From NCBI GenBank assembly GCA_036971615.1, contig JAYKKR010000003.1:2511635-2575634 (forward strand): DNA of 64,000 nt. Reading direction: 5' to 3'. A model generated the notes under the pieces. The model saw only the letters and a list, made by a program, of their open reading frames with translations. It was not told where the DNA came from and made no database searches. Shown here piece by piece: positions 36,290 to 47,233 of this stretch. The position numbers and the translations under genes are program-made. Position 1 is the stretch's first letter; each line of letters starts with the position of its first letter. Source of the DNA: Amyloporia xantha (taxonomy: Eukaryota; Basidiomycota; Agaricomycetes; Polyporales; Adustoporiaceae).

Positions 36290-38340
36290 CATGCCATGCT
36301 TGACAAAGCTGCGCGATGAGATTTGCACAAAAGCGCCATGCTCTGCAAAGCTGCGCCATGAGAATCCTAACAAAGCGCCATGGTTGGGAGAGCTGCGCCA
36401 TGCTTTGGAAAGCTGCACCATGAGAAATCCAAAAAGCGCCATGCTCTGCAAAGCTGCACTATGAGATATCTAAGAAAGCATCATGCTTGGGAGAGCTGTG
36501 CCATGCTTAGGAGAAGTGCGCCATGAGACTGTCAAAAAAGCGCCATCAAATTTGCCAAAAAAGCGCCATGCTTTACAAAGCTGCGCCATGAGATTCTCAA
36601 AATGCGCCATGCTTTATAAAGCTGCACCATGAGAATCCCAACAAAGCACCATGCTTTAGAGAGCTACGCCATGAGGCTGTCAAAAAGCGCCATGCTTTGG
36701 AGAGCTGCACCATGAGACTGTGAAAAAAGCGCCATCAAATTCTCAAAAATGCGCCATGCTCTGCAAAGCTGCGCTATGAGATATCCAAGAAAGCGCCATG
36801 CTTGGGAGAGCTGCGCCATGCTTTGGAGAAGTGCGCCATGAGATATCCAAGAAAGTGCCATGCTCTCAAAGCTGCGCCATGAGACTGTCAAAAAAGCGCC
36901 ATGAAGTTCGCACAAAAGAGCCATGCTTTATAAAGCTGTGCCATAAGATTCCCAAAAAAGCGCCATGCTTGGGAGAGCTGTGCCATGCTTTGGAGAAGTG
37001 CGCCATGAGATATCCAAGAAAGTGCCATGCTCTCAAAGCTGCGCCATGAGACTGTCAAAAAAGCGCCATGAAGTTCGCACAAAAGAGCCATGCTTTGCAA
37101 AGCTGCGCCATGAGATATCCAAAAAGCGCCATGCTTGGAAGAGCTATGCCATGCTTTGGAGAAGTGCACCATGAGACTGTCAAAAAGGCGCCATGAAATT
37201 ACAAAAAGCGCCAAAAAGCGCCATGAAAGTCCCAACAAAGCACCGTGCTTTGCAAAGCTGCGCCATGAGATATCCAAAAAAGCGCCATGCTTGGAAGAGC
37301 TATGCCATGCTTTGGAGAAGTGCACCATGAGACTGTCAAAAAAGCGCCATGAAATTACAAAAAGCGCCAAAAAGCGCCATGAAAGTCCCAACAAAGCACC
37401 GTGCTTTGCAAAGCTGCGCCATGAGATATCCAAAAAAGCGCCATGCTTGGAAGAGCTATGCCATGCTTTGGAGAAGTGCACCATGAGACTGTCAAAAAGG
37501 CGCCATGAAATTACAAAAAAGCGCCAAAAAAGCGCCATGAAAGTCCCAACAAAGCACCGTGCTTTGCAAAGCTGCGCCATGAGATATCCAAAAAAGCGCC
37601 ATGCTTGGAAGAGCTATGCCATGCTTTGGAGAAGTGCACCATGAGACTGTCAAAAAGCGCCATGAAATTACAAAAAGCGCCAAAAAGCGCCATGAAAGTC
37701 CCAACAAAGCACCGTGCTTTGCAAAGCTGCGCCATGAGATATCCAAAAAGCGCCATGCTTGGAAGAGCTATGCCATGCTTTGGAGAAGTGCACCATGAGA
37801 CTGTCAAAAAGCGCCATTAAATTTGCAAAAAAAGCGCCATGATTTACAAAGCTGCGCCATGAGATTCTCAAAAATGTGCCATGCTCTGCAAAGCGGTGCC
37901 ATGAAATATCCAAGCAAGCGCCATGCTTTGGAGAAGTGCGCCATGAGACTGTCAAAAAGCGCCATCAAATTTGCAAAAAAGCGCCATGCTTTACAAAGCT
38001 GCGCCATGAGATTCTCAAAAATGCGCCATGCTTTATAAAGCTGCACCATGAGAATCCCAACAAAGCGCCATGGTTGGGAGAGCTGCGCCATGCTTTGGAG
38101 AGCTGCACCACGAGACTGTCAAAAAAGCACCATAAAATTCCCAAAAAAATGTGCCATGCTTTACAAAGTTGTGCCATGACATTCCCCAAAAAGCACCATG
38201 CTCTACCAAGCTGCGCCATCAGATTGTCAAAAAAGCGCCATGCTTTGGACAACTGTGCCATCAAATTCCCAAAAGCTGCGCGGTTTGCAGAGCTGTAGGA
38301 TTAAATTCCCAACACAGTGCCATGCTCTATCAAGCTGCGC
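36290..38340. repeat. FB1 inner minisatellite, right arm
   Basis: Inverted counterpart of the left array, about 300 bp longer because a ~185-bp higher-order unit is repeated several times between 37,085 and 37,800. Confidence 0.85.
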
Positions 38341-38344
38341 CATG

Positions 38345-38770
38345 CTGAAATATAGCTAGAGTTTATGGCGCAGTCAGCTGTGCCCTGTCTGTAGGCTATA
38401 TGATACACCTCGGCCATCCCTACATTGAAGGCCAGAATATACCACAATAATATGGCGCACTCGGCCGCGCCGTATTTGTAGGCTATATTATAGCCCTCGG
38501 CCGACACTACTTGAAGGCGAGAATATACCAGGGAAATATGGCGCAGTCGGCCGCGCCATGTCTAAAGGCTATATTATAGCCCTCGGCCGACACTACCTGA
38601 AGGCAAGAATATACCAGGGAAATATGGCGCAGTCGGCCGCGCCATGTCTAAAGGCTATATTATAGCCCTCGGCCGACACTACTTGAAGGCGAGAATATAC
38701 CAGGGAAATATGGCGCAGTCGGCCGCGCTGTATCTGCAGGCTACATTATAGCCCTCGGCCGACCCTTGAC
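38345..38770. repeat. FB1 outer tandem repeats, right arm
   Basis: Inverted ~86 bp units matching 32,822-33,340. One unit fewer than on the left is apparent. Confidence 0.8.
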
Positions 38771-38878
38771 TGTAGGCTATAGCGAGGGCGTCGGCCGACG
38801 TCCGCTCTCCTGACAAAGTAATAAGAATTTCACCCATATCTCTCCCTATAGAGTAGGCTATAGTGACTGAATGGTGTG

Positions 38879-38885
38879 TCCGCCA
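38879..38885 (+). repeat. FB1 target-site duplication, right
   Basis: TCCGCCA, the second copy of the 7-bp duplication; the A1 frame resumes here. Confidence 0.85.
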
Positions 38886-39340
38886 ACCCTCTTCCTCCAC
38901 CCCGCCGCACCAACCTCTTCCACCACCCTTTCACTCAGGATCCCTACCGCCCCTTGACTCCCCCTACCCTCTCCCAGAGGTCGTCCCCCACGCCTCCCCC
39001 CACCTCCCCTCTTCCACGTAGAGAGCAGCCCCGCCGTGCAGCCTCTCTTCGCCCTATGGAACCCTCCGGCCCTCCTCGTCCTCGTCCTCGTCGCGGTGGA
39101 CTTGCCATTGGCATTCGCGGTGGCGTTCGCGGTGGCAGTGGCAGTGGCAGTGGCAGTGGCAGTGGCGTTCGCGGTGGAGGCAACACCTCCGCTCGCCCGT
39201 CCGGAAGTTTCCTCGGTGAGCAGCTCTCCCTTCAGAGCTAACCGAACCCTCCAGCACGCGCGATCTGACTCCCCTTATCCTTCACCACAGCCTCTCTGCC
39301 TGCTCACGAAGAGAATGACGACACGATCAACGAGCTCTGA

Positions 39341-40197
39341 GGGTCTCCACGCTGCGTACATTTCTCGTCTATTGCATCATCATATGGTTCAACCCATATG
39401 ATGCATGATTCTTCCTGTACAACTACGTTCCCTCGCAGATGGTTCAACCCATCATACTCATGTAATTGTATCGTTGTTCTCTTCTCTCTCGTCATGTACG
39501 TGTTTCGCTACGCCCCGCTCGGACGTATTCTCGTATTATCGTACTCAATGTATTACCGTCGCTATCTACGCGCAATGCATTCATGTTTATCTCATCGCGA
39601 CCGATACCGTTCGATCCCATACTGCGCCCGATCTGCGTACGCCCCTGTTTCATCCCCATCATCTTCTCAATATACTCTCCATCTTTTCGCTTATTACTTT
39701 ATCTCAAGATTCCTTCGCGTCTTCCACTCCGGCTCCGGCTTCTCGCTTCCGATTCGTCCGACTCGATCAAATCATCATCATCATCATCATCATCATCTTC
39801 GTAGTAAGTCCTCGATTCCGCCCGCTCATTCTCCGTTCACGCTCTTCATACTCGTCCTATAGCTGCACTGTACTCACAGCGTACACGCATCATCATGTAG
39901 TATCCCCAAGGTACCCATACTATCCGTTCAATCAATTCAATGGTTAACATTTCTCCCCTGTTTCAGCACTATAGCCGATCCTACCTCGATCGCTCCACAC
40001 TAATTTTCTCCGATCTCCCTCCCATCCAACCCTGGTTGCCACACACTAATTAATGTCCCAGCCTGGACCGATCCATACCGGTTCGTCTACCAGTTCATTC
40101 AGACGTGTCACTGACCCCCTCCTCCTCCTCCTCCTCCTCCTCTCATCTTCTCGAGTCTCGTACTGTCAGCTCAGCTCCCACTCTGTTCTAAGCCAAC
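39341..40197. other. A1-B1 intergenic region
   Basis: It holds an imperfect palindrome with arms CATCATATGG and CCCATATGATG (39,376-39,405), a CAT/ATC microsatellite (~39,772-39,800) and a TCC/CTC microsatellite (~40,116-40,150). It presumably contains the B1 promoter. Confidence 0.5.
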
Positions 40198-41274
40198 ATG
40201 TCCGTCGCAACCTCGTCCTCAGCTCGCATGCCTCCTCCTCCTCCTCCTCCTCGCAGTTCCCAGTATGTTCTCGTTTTCTCTCATTTCTTTCGTATTCTTA
40301 TCGTTTTCAACCTCCAGCGCACAGGTTGACGAAGACTCGAGAGCCCCGGACCTCCTGCCCCACCAAGTCCTTCAGCAATACGCAAAGTACGTCCTCATCC
40401 TCTCGTCTATCAACTTATTAAATATATCTTCGTTTTCTTTCAGCTCTGCATGTCTCGACGACGTGCTCTCCGCGCGCCGCCAGCCGTTCTTTTTGGACGA
40501 CCTCCCAGATGGCCTCACCGCAGACACCCACATAGACCAGAGCGAGGTCCTCGAGCACGTCTTGCGCGAGGACGTCCTCGACGACAACCACGACGCCAAC
40601 AACGAGAACTTGTGGAATCGCACCTATCAGCAGAAGCTCTCCCTGTCCGTCTTGCGCAACGCAGCCCTCTCCCGCACCGCGAGCAGCACAGAGCATGCCG
40701 TCAACGTCCTCAAGAAACGCACCGCCATCATCGTCGACGACGAATTCATCATCCCCACCCTCGACAAGTCTCTCAAGTGGACCGCAGACAACCACTTCAT
40801 CGACTACATGCGGTGCGTTCCCTCCGGTATGGGTCTCGACGCCTGTCTCCCCACCGTACTCTCCGATCGTCATTTCACTCTCGAGTTGGACCTCAAGCAG
40901 CCCTATCGCGAATGGCGCGCCAAGCACGGGGACATGGGTTTCAACCCTGACGGGCGCATGATGTACGTCGGCCGCTGTCGAGACGAGGAGCTATGGGTCG
41001 CCTTTGCGCCGAACGACTTCTTGGACAGCTCCAAGGAGAGCGTCACCTTTGTCGCCCCGACGCGCAAAGACTCCCGCCTCAGCGCCCACAACGTCAAGAT
41101 CTTTCTCCTCTGGTTTTCGACGCAGCTGGCAGAGATGGGATTCCAAGGCATCACTGTCCATCCGCAGCATCGGTACGGTCTGGACAAGGACCTCAACGCG
41201 TGGTCCCTTTCGGACGTGACCAACGTCTTGTAAGTCTTTTCTTTTCTTTACGTTACTGTGCCCCGTTCCCACTT

Positions 41275-41560
41275 CTGCACGGCCGTGCGGAAGCGCGTTC
41301 CGCACGCTTCTAGCGTCACATAGATCACGTGCGTGTATATATATATGTAGCGTATATATCGCGCTTCCGCATCGCCGTGCGGAAGTGCGTTATCGGCCCG
41401 TGTTGGTCATATCAACGTCGTGCGCACACACCACATAGGTGTCCATATCGCGCTTCCGTTCGCTTCCGCGGAAGCGCGTTACTGGTGTCCGTCGTCGTCC
41501 ACGTCATGCATATAAATATACGCTCATATCGCGCTTCCGTTCGCTCGGGCCGATGCGCGT
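41275..41560. repeat. P1 palindromes in a B1 intron (four copies)
   Basis: They lie within intron 41,230-41,624, at ~41,275, 41,357, 41,448 and 41,527. B2 has P2 palindromes in what appears to be the same intron. Confidence 0.85.
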
Positions 41561-43917
41561 TATTGCGTCTTTCACTCACCATCCTCGTCTCTATATCCGC
41601 TCACTCATGATATTCATTTCGCAGCGAGCATCGCAACATTCGACTCACCCTTCCCCATGCACGCCGTCTTCACGACCTCCTCAGCTCCTCCTGGGAACCT
41701 TGGGTACAGAACACCCCCGGTCGCTGGCGCAAAGCCGGTTTCATCACCAAACACTCCCCCATCTTCATCACCTGCAGGTACGGCCAGAACCAACCCGTCG
41801 GCGTAAAAGGCGCAGCAGTCCAAGAGATGAAGCAGTGGGACGAAGAACGCAACTGGCTCGGTCTCAAGTCCGTCGACATCGCCATCGCCACACACATTCA
41901 GTATGTACATTCCTCGATGCTCTCAATATATACAATAATGTACACACCAACTCATCTCTCCTTCCCTCCCTTTCACAATAACAGGATCAGACAGGTCACC
42001 TCCTTCCAACCCATCCCGGTGGAGGACATCTACGCTCAATACCCGCGAGTCTTCCCGAGCTACACCCACGAAGACGACGAAGACGGTCTCGATCTCCACT
42101 CCTATCCCCTCGAAGACGAGAAAGGAAACGAGATCCCCATCTATACCCCAGATGGCCGTCGCATCCCTCGCATCCACAGACCCGTCGACCTCACAAAACC
42201 AGAGTGCGCCGCTCTCCTCGACCTCCGCAACATCCACGACATGTTCAACGACCTCAACGACAACGGCGAAGGCTTGCAATACATCCGCCAGGCAGATCGC
42301 GCACGCAAGTCCCAGTCCCAACAAAGTCAGTATCACCAGCGACCTCCACGACGCAACACAGTGGACGAGGGCGACGAGGACCAAGAGGAGGACCACGACC
42401 CCCAAGGCAACCCATCAGAGGACAATCCCAACTGGTTCATGGAGGAAAGCGACTTTGGCTCCAGCGACCCCCCAGACTATGACAACCAACACGACGGCGG
42501 CGACGACGACGATGATGACAACAACCCTTTCCCGGACAATATCCACGACCAAGCCGAGGAACTCAAGAAGGCGAGTCAAGAGATAGAGGACTTTTTCCGC
42601 AACCGAGGAACGGAAGACAAGGGCTTGAAGCTACATGGCTACCCCCAAGCCCTCTTGAAGATCTACGGGAACGTTCAGGCGAATCGCCTCTTTCCCCTCT
42701 ACATCCCCTTCATCATTGACCTTGAGAAGGAAATTCGCAAGGATGTCCCTCCTCCCCTCCAGGTTTCCGCCACAGACGTCCTCCTCCGCCCCGCACCGGG
42801 GTCCTCAACAACGACAACGATGACGATGACGAGGACTATATGGACGAAGACGGTCGTGACGAGGAAGAAGTCATCGAAGAGCTCCAAGACGCCGAATTGC
42901 TCGAGCAGATGGACGACTACGTTCGAGAAAACGGAGGACAAGGCCCTATCGTTCTCCCCATCGCCTGCCAGATCTACAACGAGGTCTCCCATCGCATCAG
43001 GCCCACCGCAGGTCTCCAGGAGGTCTGTACAGGTGGTCTCACTCAGGCCTGCACAGGCGGATGGGCCTCCGACACTCGCAGCAAATCTATTCACACTCGC
43101 CTCTTGCATCAACACGATCTCGGCCTCCCCACGAGCGATTCCGTCAAAAGATCGAGTCCGGCACCGTTCCCAGATCGCTGCGCATCGAGAACGTCGTCAC
43201 CATTCTCATGGACAACATTCCTCCCATCAAGCGCTCGGGATTGTCAGTACTATCGTGGTTTCCTTTAACATTAACGTGTTCCCAACCTGACCTCCCTTTA
43301 TGTAGAACGTTCTATCGCGACATCGTCATGCGCCTCGTGAACGCCACCATCTCTCAGAACATTTTTCAAAGACTCCGAAGCCATCTCGTCGTCTTCAAAC
43401 CGGAGGTCAGTCCTGAGTCCACACAGCGGTATCTCGCATTATTACTTATGTATGAACCTTTTTGGGTCCACAACAGTCCTTCCCCGCCCTCTACATATGG
43501 ACCACATATGCCATATGTGTTCTGTTGGAGCGTTTGTACTTGGCCCTCGCTCCCGATATCGCAAAGGGTAACACCATCTCCCCCACGGACGTCGAGATGA
43601 TTTCCATCTTTGAGCGCCTGGTCGCCTTCGCATGTACCGGCAACGCCCAGGTCTTGGCCACAAAGTTGATGCGCCCTCTCTTCATCGATCGCGGCATCCT
43701 CGAGCACGGTCTCCCCTGTTTCCACCCTGACATCCGCTTCCATCTCAATCAGAAGAAACCCCTCAGCATCGCCCCCGCCAAGTGGCCCACATACGGCCCT
43801 GATGGACTGCCTGCCACGGCTTCCACACGTGCCATCATGTTAACCTGGGGAGCATCCGTCGCAGCGGTGAGTGTTTTTTTTCCTTATTGTCAACCATCAC
43901 CACAATAGCGTCCCGTT

Positions 43918-44124
43918 GGCGCTTTTGCACGACCGTGCAAAAGCGCGTTTTTTGCACACTGCGACACCGACCCTGCCTCGCACGCCGTACAATTATGGCG
44001 TGTTTTCGCGCTTCCGTTCGCTCGGGCCGATGCGCGCAAACGGCCCCTATCGTGCATGGACGTCCATCACGGTCGCCCCTGGCGTCCGTTTTCGCGCTTC
44101 CGTTCGCTCGGGCCGATGCGCGTC
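43918..44124. repeat. P1 palindromes in a B1 intron (three copies)
   Basis: They lie within intron 43,867-44,197, at ~43,918, 44,006 and 44,092. The first has a shorter arm (CGCTTTTGCACG...CGTGCAAAAGCG). Confidence 0.85.
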
Positions 44125-46099
44125 CACGGTCCCTCTCTATACATGCTTCATCCCACACGCACACACACTGACATATATTTCTCTTTGCTCTCCACAGGCG
44201 TACATGGCCAACTTTCGCTTCTCCCTCATGAAGGACAAGCCCATCCCCATCAAGTACATCAAGTACGAGGGCAACTCAGCACATCGTCAGGCCATCATGA
44301 TGGCCGACATCGCTTTAACCGTCATCATAGAGGACATTAAGCAGTACGTCGCCCACGCCGTTCGCCTCGACGTCAAGAAGGTCTCCTCCATCGACATAGA
44401 GAACATGTCGCCAGAGGCACGCCACTTCCACAACAACAGGCTCAAGCAGCTCGCAGCGTGGCTCAAGATGAAGAACCCCCTCAGCATGTCTAACAAAGGT
44501 ATCGCTTACGCCGCCTTGATCAGAGCGGTCAATGCAGACATCACCTCCATGGCTCGAGGCCTCCCGAATCCCACAGACGGTTGCATGCCTCACAGGGCTC
44601 TCGCACGCCTCCTCTTCGAGATGGGCAAACCAGGCAGTTCACACACCATCGCCGCACCCCTCATTTCCAAGGGCACAGCTCCCGCCGTCCTCCGCTTCGC
44701 CATCACCGGTATGCTCAACTTGGCCCCGCCTAACATGTCCGACAAGCACCTTCACATCTGGATGGTCGACTTCTTCCTTCTCGTCATCCAAGCCCACGAC
44801 ATCACCTTCGTACCTTGGCACTATGAGTCACCCAAGGGCAAGAAGAAGGCGGAAGAACATCCAGGAAACCCCAGTTCGATTCTTGGATCATGGTCGACGC
44901 TCCAGACGCACACACCATTCCAAGACTCATCCGCCCTGCCGTACAGAACCATGAGGAGAACCAGGAACAACTCGCAGCAGCCATCACCTCTCGTGCCCTT
45001 CAGCTCAGCACCCGTGCCGACTGGTCCGCATCTGCCATCCCCCTCTCTCAACTCTCCTCCGTCTTGACTCGCCAAGTCCCCCCCTCCGAGTTCACCATCG
45101 ACAATTGTACCTTGGACAGCGACCGCGAGCATATCGTCACCAAGACTTATCACTACGTCTTCGACCGCTTCGACTTTGGAAACCAAATCCACCATCTCGC
45201 TCTCATCCTCGCCATCGTCTTTTCCCATTTCATCCCCAACGTTTTCTTCGAGACCAAGGACTCCAAGTGTGTCCTACCCAACACCCATTCGGCAAATGTC
45301 CTCACAGAGGCCGTCAGACACGCTCCCTGGTTGTCAAACATGGGTCGCAAGGGCAACACACGTCAAGATCCCTTCATCCCCATGATGACGGTCTTCATCC
45401 TCGCTTTGTGGGACCCACAGTCACCCCTTCGCAAATCAGTCGCCAAGAGCAAATCAAACGCACTTGGTCCCCAATGGACTGCCAAGCACAACGCCAAAGG
45501 TTTGACCGCATTCAATCTCGTTCGCATGGGTATCGCCTGTGCCACCTCGACAAAAATCATCAAGCCCATCTTCGGCCAGGACTGGAAATTCCACAAGGAC
45601 GAGGAGCTCATCAGGTACTACCAAAGGCTGCTCACCCTCTTCAACTCTGCTCCATACGGTCCTTATGATGCGGTCAAAGCCATCGGAGGGCAGTGGATGG
45701 CAGACAGGTTGGTGGAGGATGGGCAGCTCATCAGAAGGCCAAGTAACATCACAGGGGTTCCATTTCTCAGCCCATCATCCTCCTTGACGATGCTAGGCCA
45801 TCTTCATCAAACCCAAGGTCCAGGACAGGTCTCAGTGCCACCGCACGAGGCAAGAGGCGTGCAATGGTCCCCAATGATGATGAAGATGATGCAGATGTAG
45901 ATCCTTTTGATATTCCTTTGTCACAGCCCAAGAAACGGATGCGTCCCACGGTGGCTTACACCAGGCCTATTGCAGATGCTATGTAGTTTACAGGTTTAGT
46001 TTATTTTTGATATCAATTTAAGTCAAGTAGTTTAGCACGAACAGAGATTTTAAAGAGAATAAGACATCATGTTGGCTGCGTCACAAGCGCCAGGGTGTT

Positions 46100-46350
46100 T
46101 TCATGTATTCCTGCAGAAGGGCAATCGTGCATGCAATAACCTCTGCAACGTTCTGGCAATCACACCTGTATTACACCACAACCTAACCACATCGTTTTTG
46201 AAATCGCTGCCGCATCGTTCTTGCAATCACACCTGTATTCCGCATCGTTTTGGCTATCGCTTCCGCCTCGTGCTTGCAATTGCACCTATATTAAACTGCC
46301 ACCAATCCCGATTCCGCATTGTTTGTGCAATCACACCTGCTTGAAACCAC
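46100..46350. repeat. Short tandem repeat downstream of B1
   Basis: About five imperfect units share GCAATCACACCTGTATT plus CGCATCGTT. The stretch 45,987-46,100 shows only AT-rich 3' flank. Confidence 0.6.
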
Positions 46351-46359
46351 AGCCATTGT

Positions 46360-46600
46360 GAACAGAAAACAACTCATTGGCCGATAGTGTAGTATGTGAT
46401 TGAAGGGTAGTCTCTAACTCTTTGGTAGCGAGCATATATCTGTGCCATGCTGAAAGATCTGAATGCCGACTTTCTTACATGGTACCAACACATTCATTCG
46501 TGTGGGGCCTGAAGCGGGAGAACCACAAGACAGAATTCCGAAAGAGGCAGAAGAATATTGAAAAGGATTACATCGGAACCCGATGCTTTTGCGACCCCAT
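46360..46600 (+). repeat. Direct repeat X, left copy
   Basis: Similar in the same orientation to 50,590-50,890: AGAAAAC...ATTGGCCGAT, TCTAAC..TT.GTAG, GTGTGGGGCCTGAAGCGGGA and GAAAAGGATTAC. The pair flanks the FB2/minisatellite complex. It may be a gene relic, but is degenerate here. Confidence 0.6.
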
Positions 46601-46619
46601 GAAACCACTTCGCTTTCAC

Positions 46620-47226
46620 GATGCTATGCAACTCGCGCAACAGTCGCATTCGCGATGCTATGGAAGTCGCGCAATGGTCACTTTCGCGCAACAGTCGCCT
46701 TCACCACACCATGACATTTGCGCAACGGTTGCGTTTGGCAATACTATGCAACTCGCGCAACAGTCACCTTCACCACACCATGACATTCGCGCAACGGTCG
46801 CATTCGCGCAATGGTCGCATTCGCGATACTATGACATTCACACAATTCACGACACGATGACATTCGCACAACGGTCGCTTTCGCGAGCACATGAAACTGA
46901 ATGCCGACAATGCATGTGATACTCGAGTTCAATGTCCACTACATCTCCACTAATCCAGATTAGGAGAGTCGCATTCGCAATACTATGACATTCGCGCAAT
47001 GGTTGCATTCGCCCCACCGTGACATTCGCGCAATGGTGGCACAGTGGCATTCGCGATACTATGACATTCGCGCAACGATCGCCTTCGCGCAATGGTCGCA
47101 TTCGTGATACTATGACATTCGGGTGATGGTCGCCTTCACCACACCATGACATTCGCGCAACAGTCGCCTTCGCGCAACGGTCGCATTCGCCACACCATTT
47201 GTGCAACGGTCGCTTTCGCGAGCACA
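46620..47226. repeat. Minisatellite Y, left block
   Basis: 15-40 bp units built from TTCGCGCAA, GGTCGC and CACACCATGACATTCGC. It includes the FB2 empty-site sequence ACATGAAACTGAATGCC at ~46,890. Long open frames across it are repeat artefacts. Confidence 0.8.
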
Positions 47227-47233
47227 TGAAACT
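47227..47233 (+). repeat. FB2 target-site duplication, left
   Basis: TGAAACT; repeated at 49,462-49,468 after FB2. Confidence 0.8.

Larger units (their letters stand above)
32709..38878. mobile_element. Foldback element FB1 (6.17 kb, 7-bp TSD)
   Basis: Two long inverted arms (about 32,709-35,060 and 36,280-38,878) surround a ~1.2 kb loop. The termini match as inverted repeats from CCATTCAGTCA and TATAGCCTACTC through CGTCGGCCGACG. Each arm has an outer block of ~86-bp tandem repeats (GGCTATA-A-TATAGCC palindromes) and an inner block of ~40-65-bp repeats built on CATGGCGC and GCTTTGCAAAGC. The loop has a run of GTCTTACA/CATCTTATG motifs (35,450-35,530) and GGTGGTGAACCA. No transposase is encoded; long repeat frames on both strands are by-products of repetition. 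It is inserted in an A1 exon between copies of TCCGCCA. Confidence 0.88.
27222..39340 (+). pseudogene. Module gene A1: large charged protein with ParB-like GGHHRREA motif; broken and split by FB1
   Basis: I do not recognise a named family. It starts MPPKKATT, then a Lys/Glu-rich tract, then IIGGHHRREA (28,255-28,285), reminiscent of the box II region of ParB/sulfiredoxin-like domains, then coiled coil. LSRNREMHRFYET (~28,570) matches A2. A Lys-Ala and acidic tail and a Pro/Gly-Ser tail (39,120-39,170) end in HEENDDTINEL. Introns 29,554-29,968 and 32,097-32,636 hold P1 palindromes. FB1 interrupts the codon series FTPSSA/NPLPPP; removing FB1 and one TSD restores frame. Apparent breaks: TAG ~27,838 and frame changes near 27,897, 28,711, 30,197 and 30,483. 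The GC-rich third positions persist, so decay is recent or partly assembly error. Same strand as B1. Confidence 0.7.
40198..45986 (+). pseudogene. Module gene B1: large unrecognised protein, several apparent frame breaks
   Basis: The start is MSVATSS followed by poly-Pro; the second exon begins at 40,318. Landmarks shared with B2 are GLDACLP, LELDLKQPYR, MMYVGR and, after an intron, SSSWEPWVQNTPGRW. The middle is acidic (42,360-42,560; NDNDDDDEDY near 42,810). The C-terminal half is mixed helical (FALYIWTTYAICVLLERLYLAL-like, LIRPAVQNHEEN, IIKPIFGQDW) and it ends PKKRMRP...RPIADAM with an NLS-like run. No catalytic motif is recognised. P1 palindromes lie in introns 41,230-41,624 and 43,867-44,197. 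Apparent one-base frame changes occur near 42,795, 43,030, 44,875 and 45,755, so it is probably not functional as read, unless these are assembly errors. Confidence 0.7.

Noticed and set aside
33375..38300. Long open frames in FB1 arms (for example RHEISKKAPCLEELCHALE-type repeats, both strands)
   Set aside because: They translate tandem minisatellite DNA, exist on both strands and in mirror arms, and have no non-repeat sequence.
26544..45986. Module 1 as a Starship-type or retrotransposon element
   Set aside because: No tyrosine recombinase captain, reverse transcriptase, integrase or LTR is visible.
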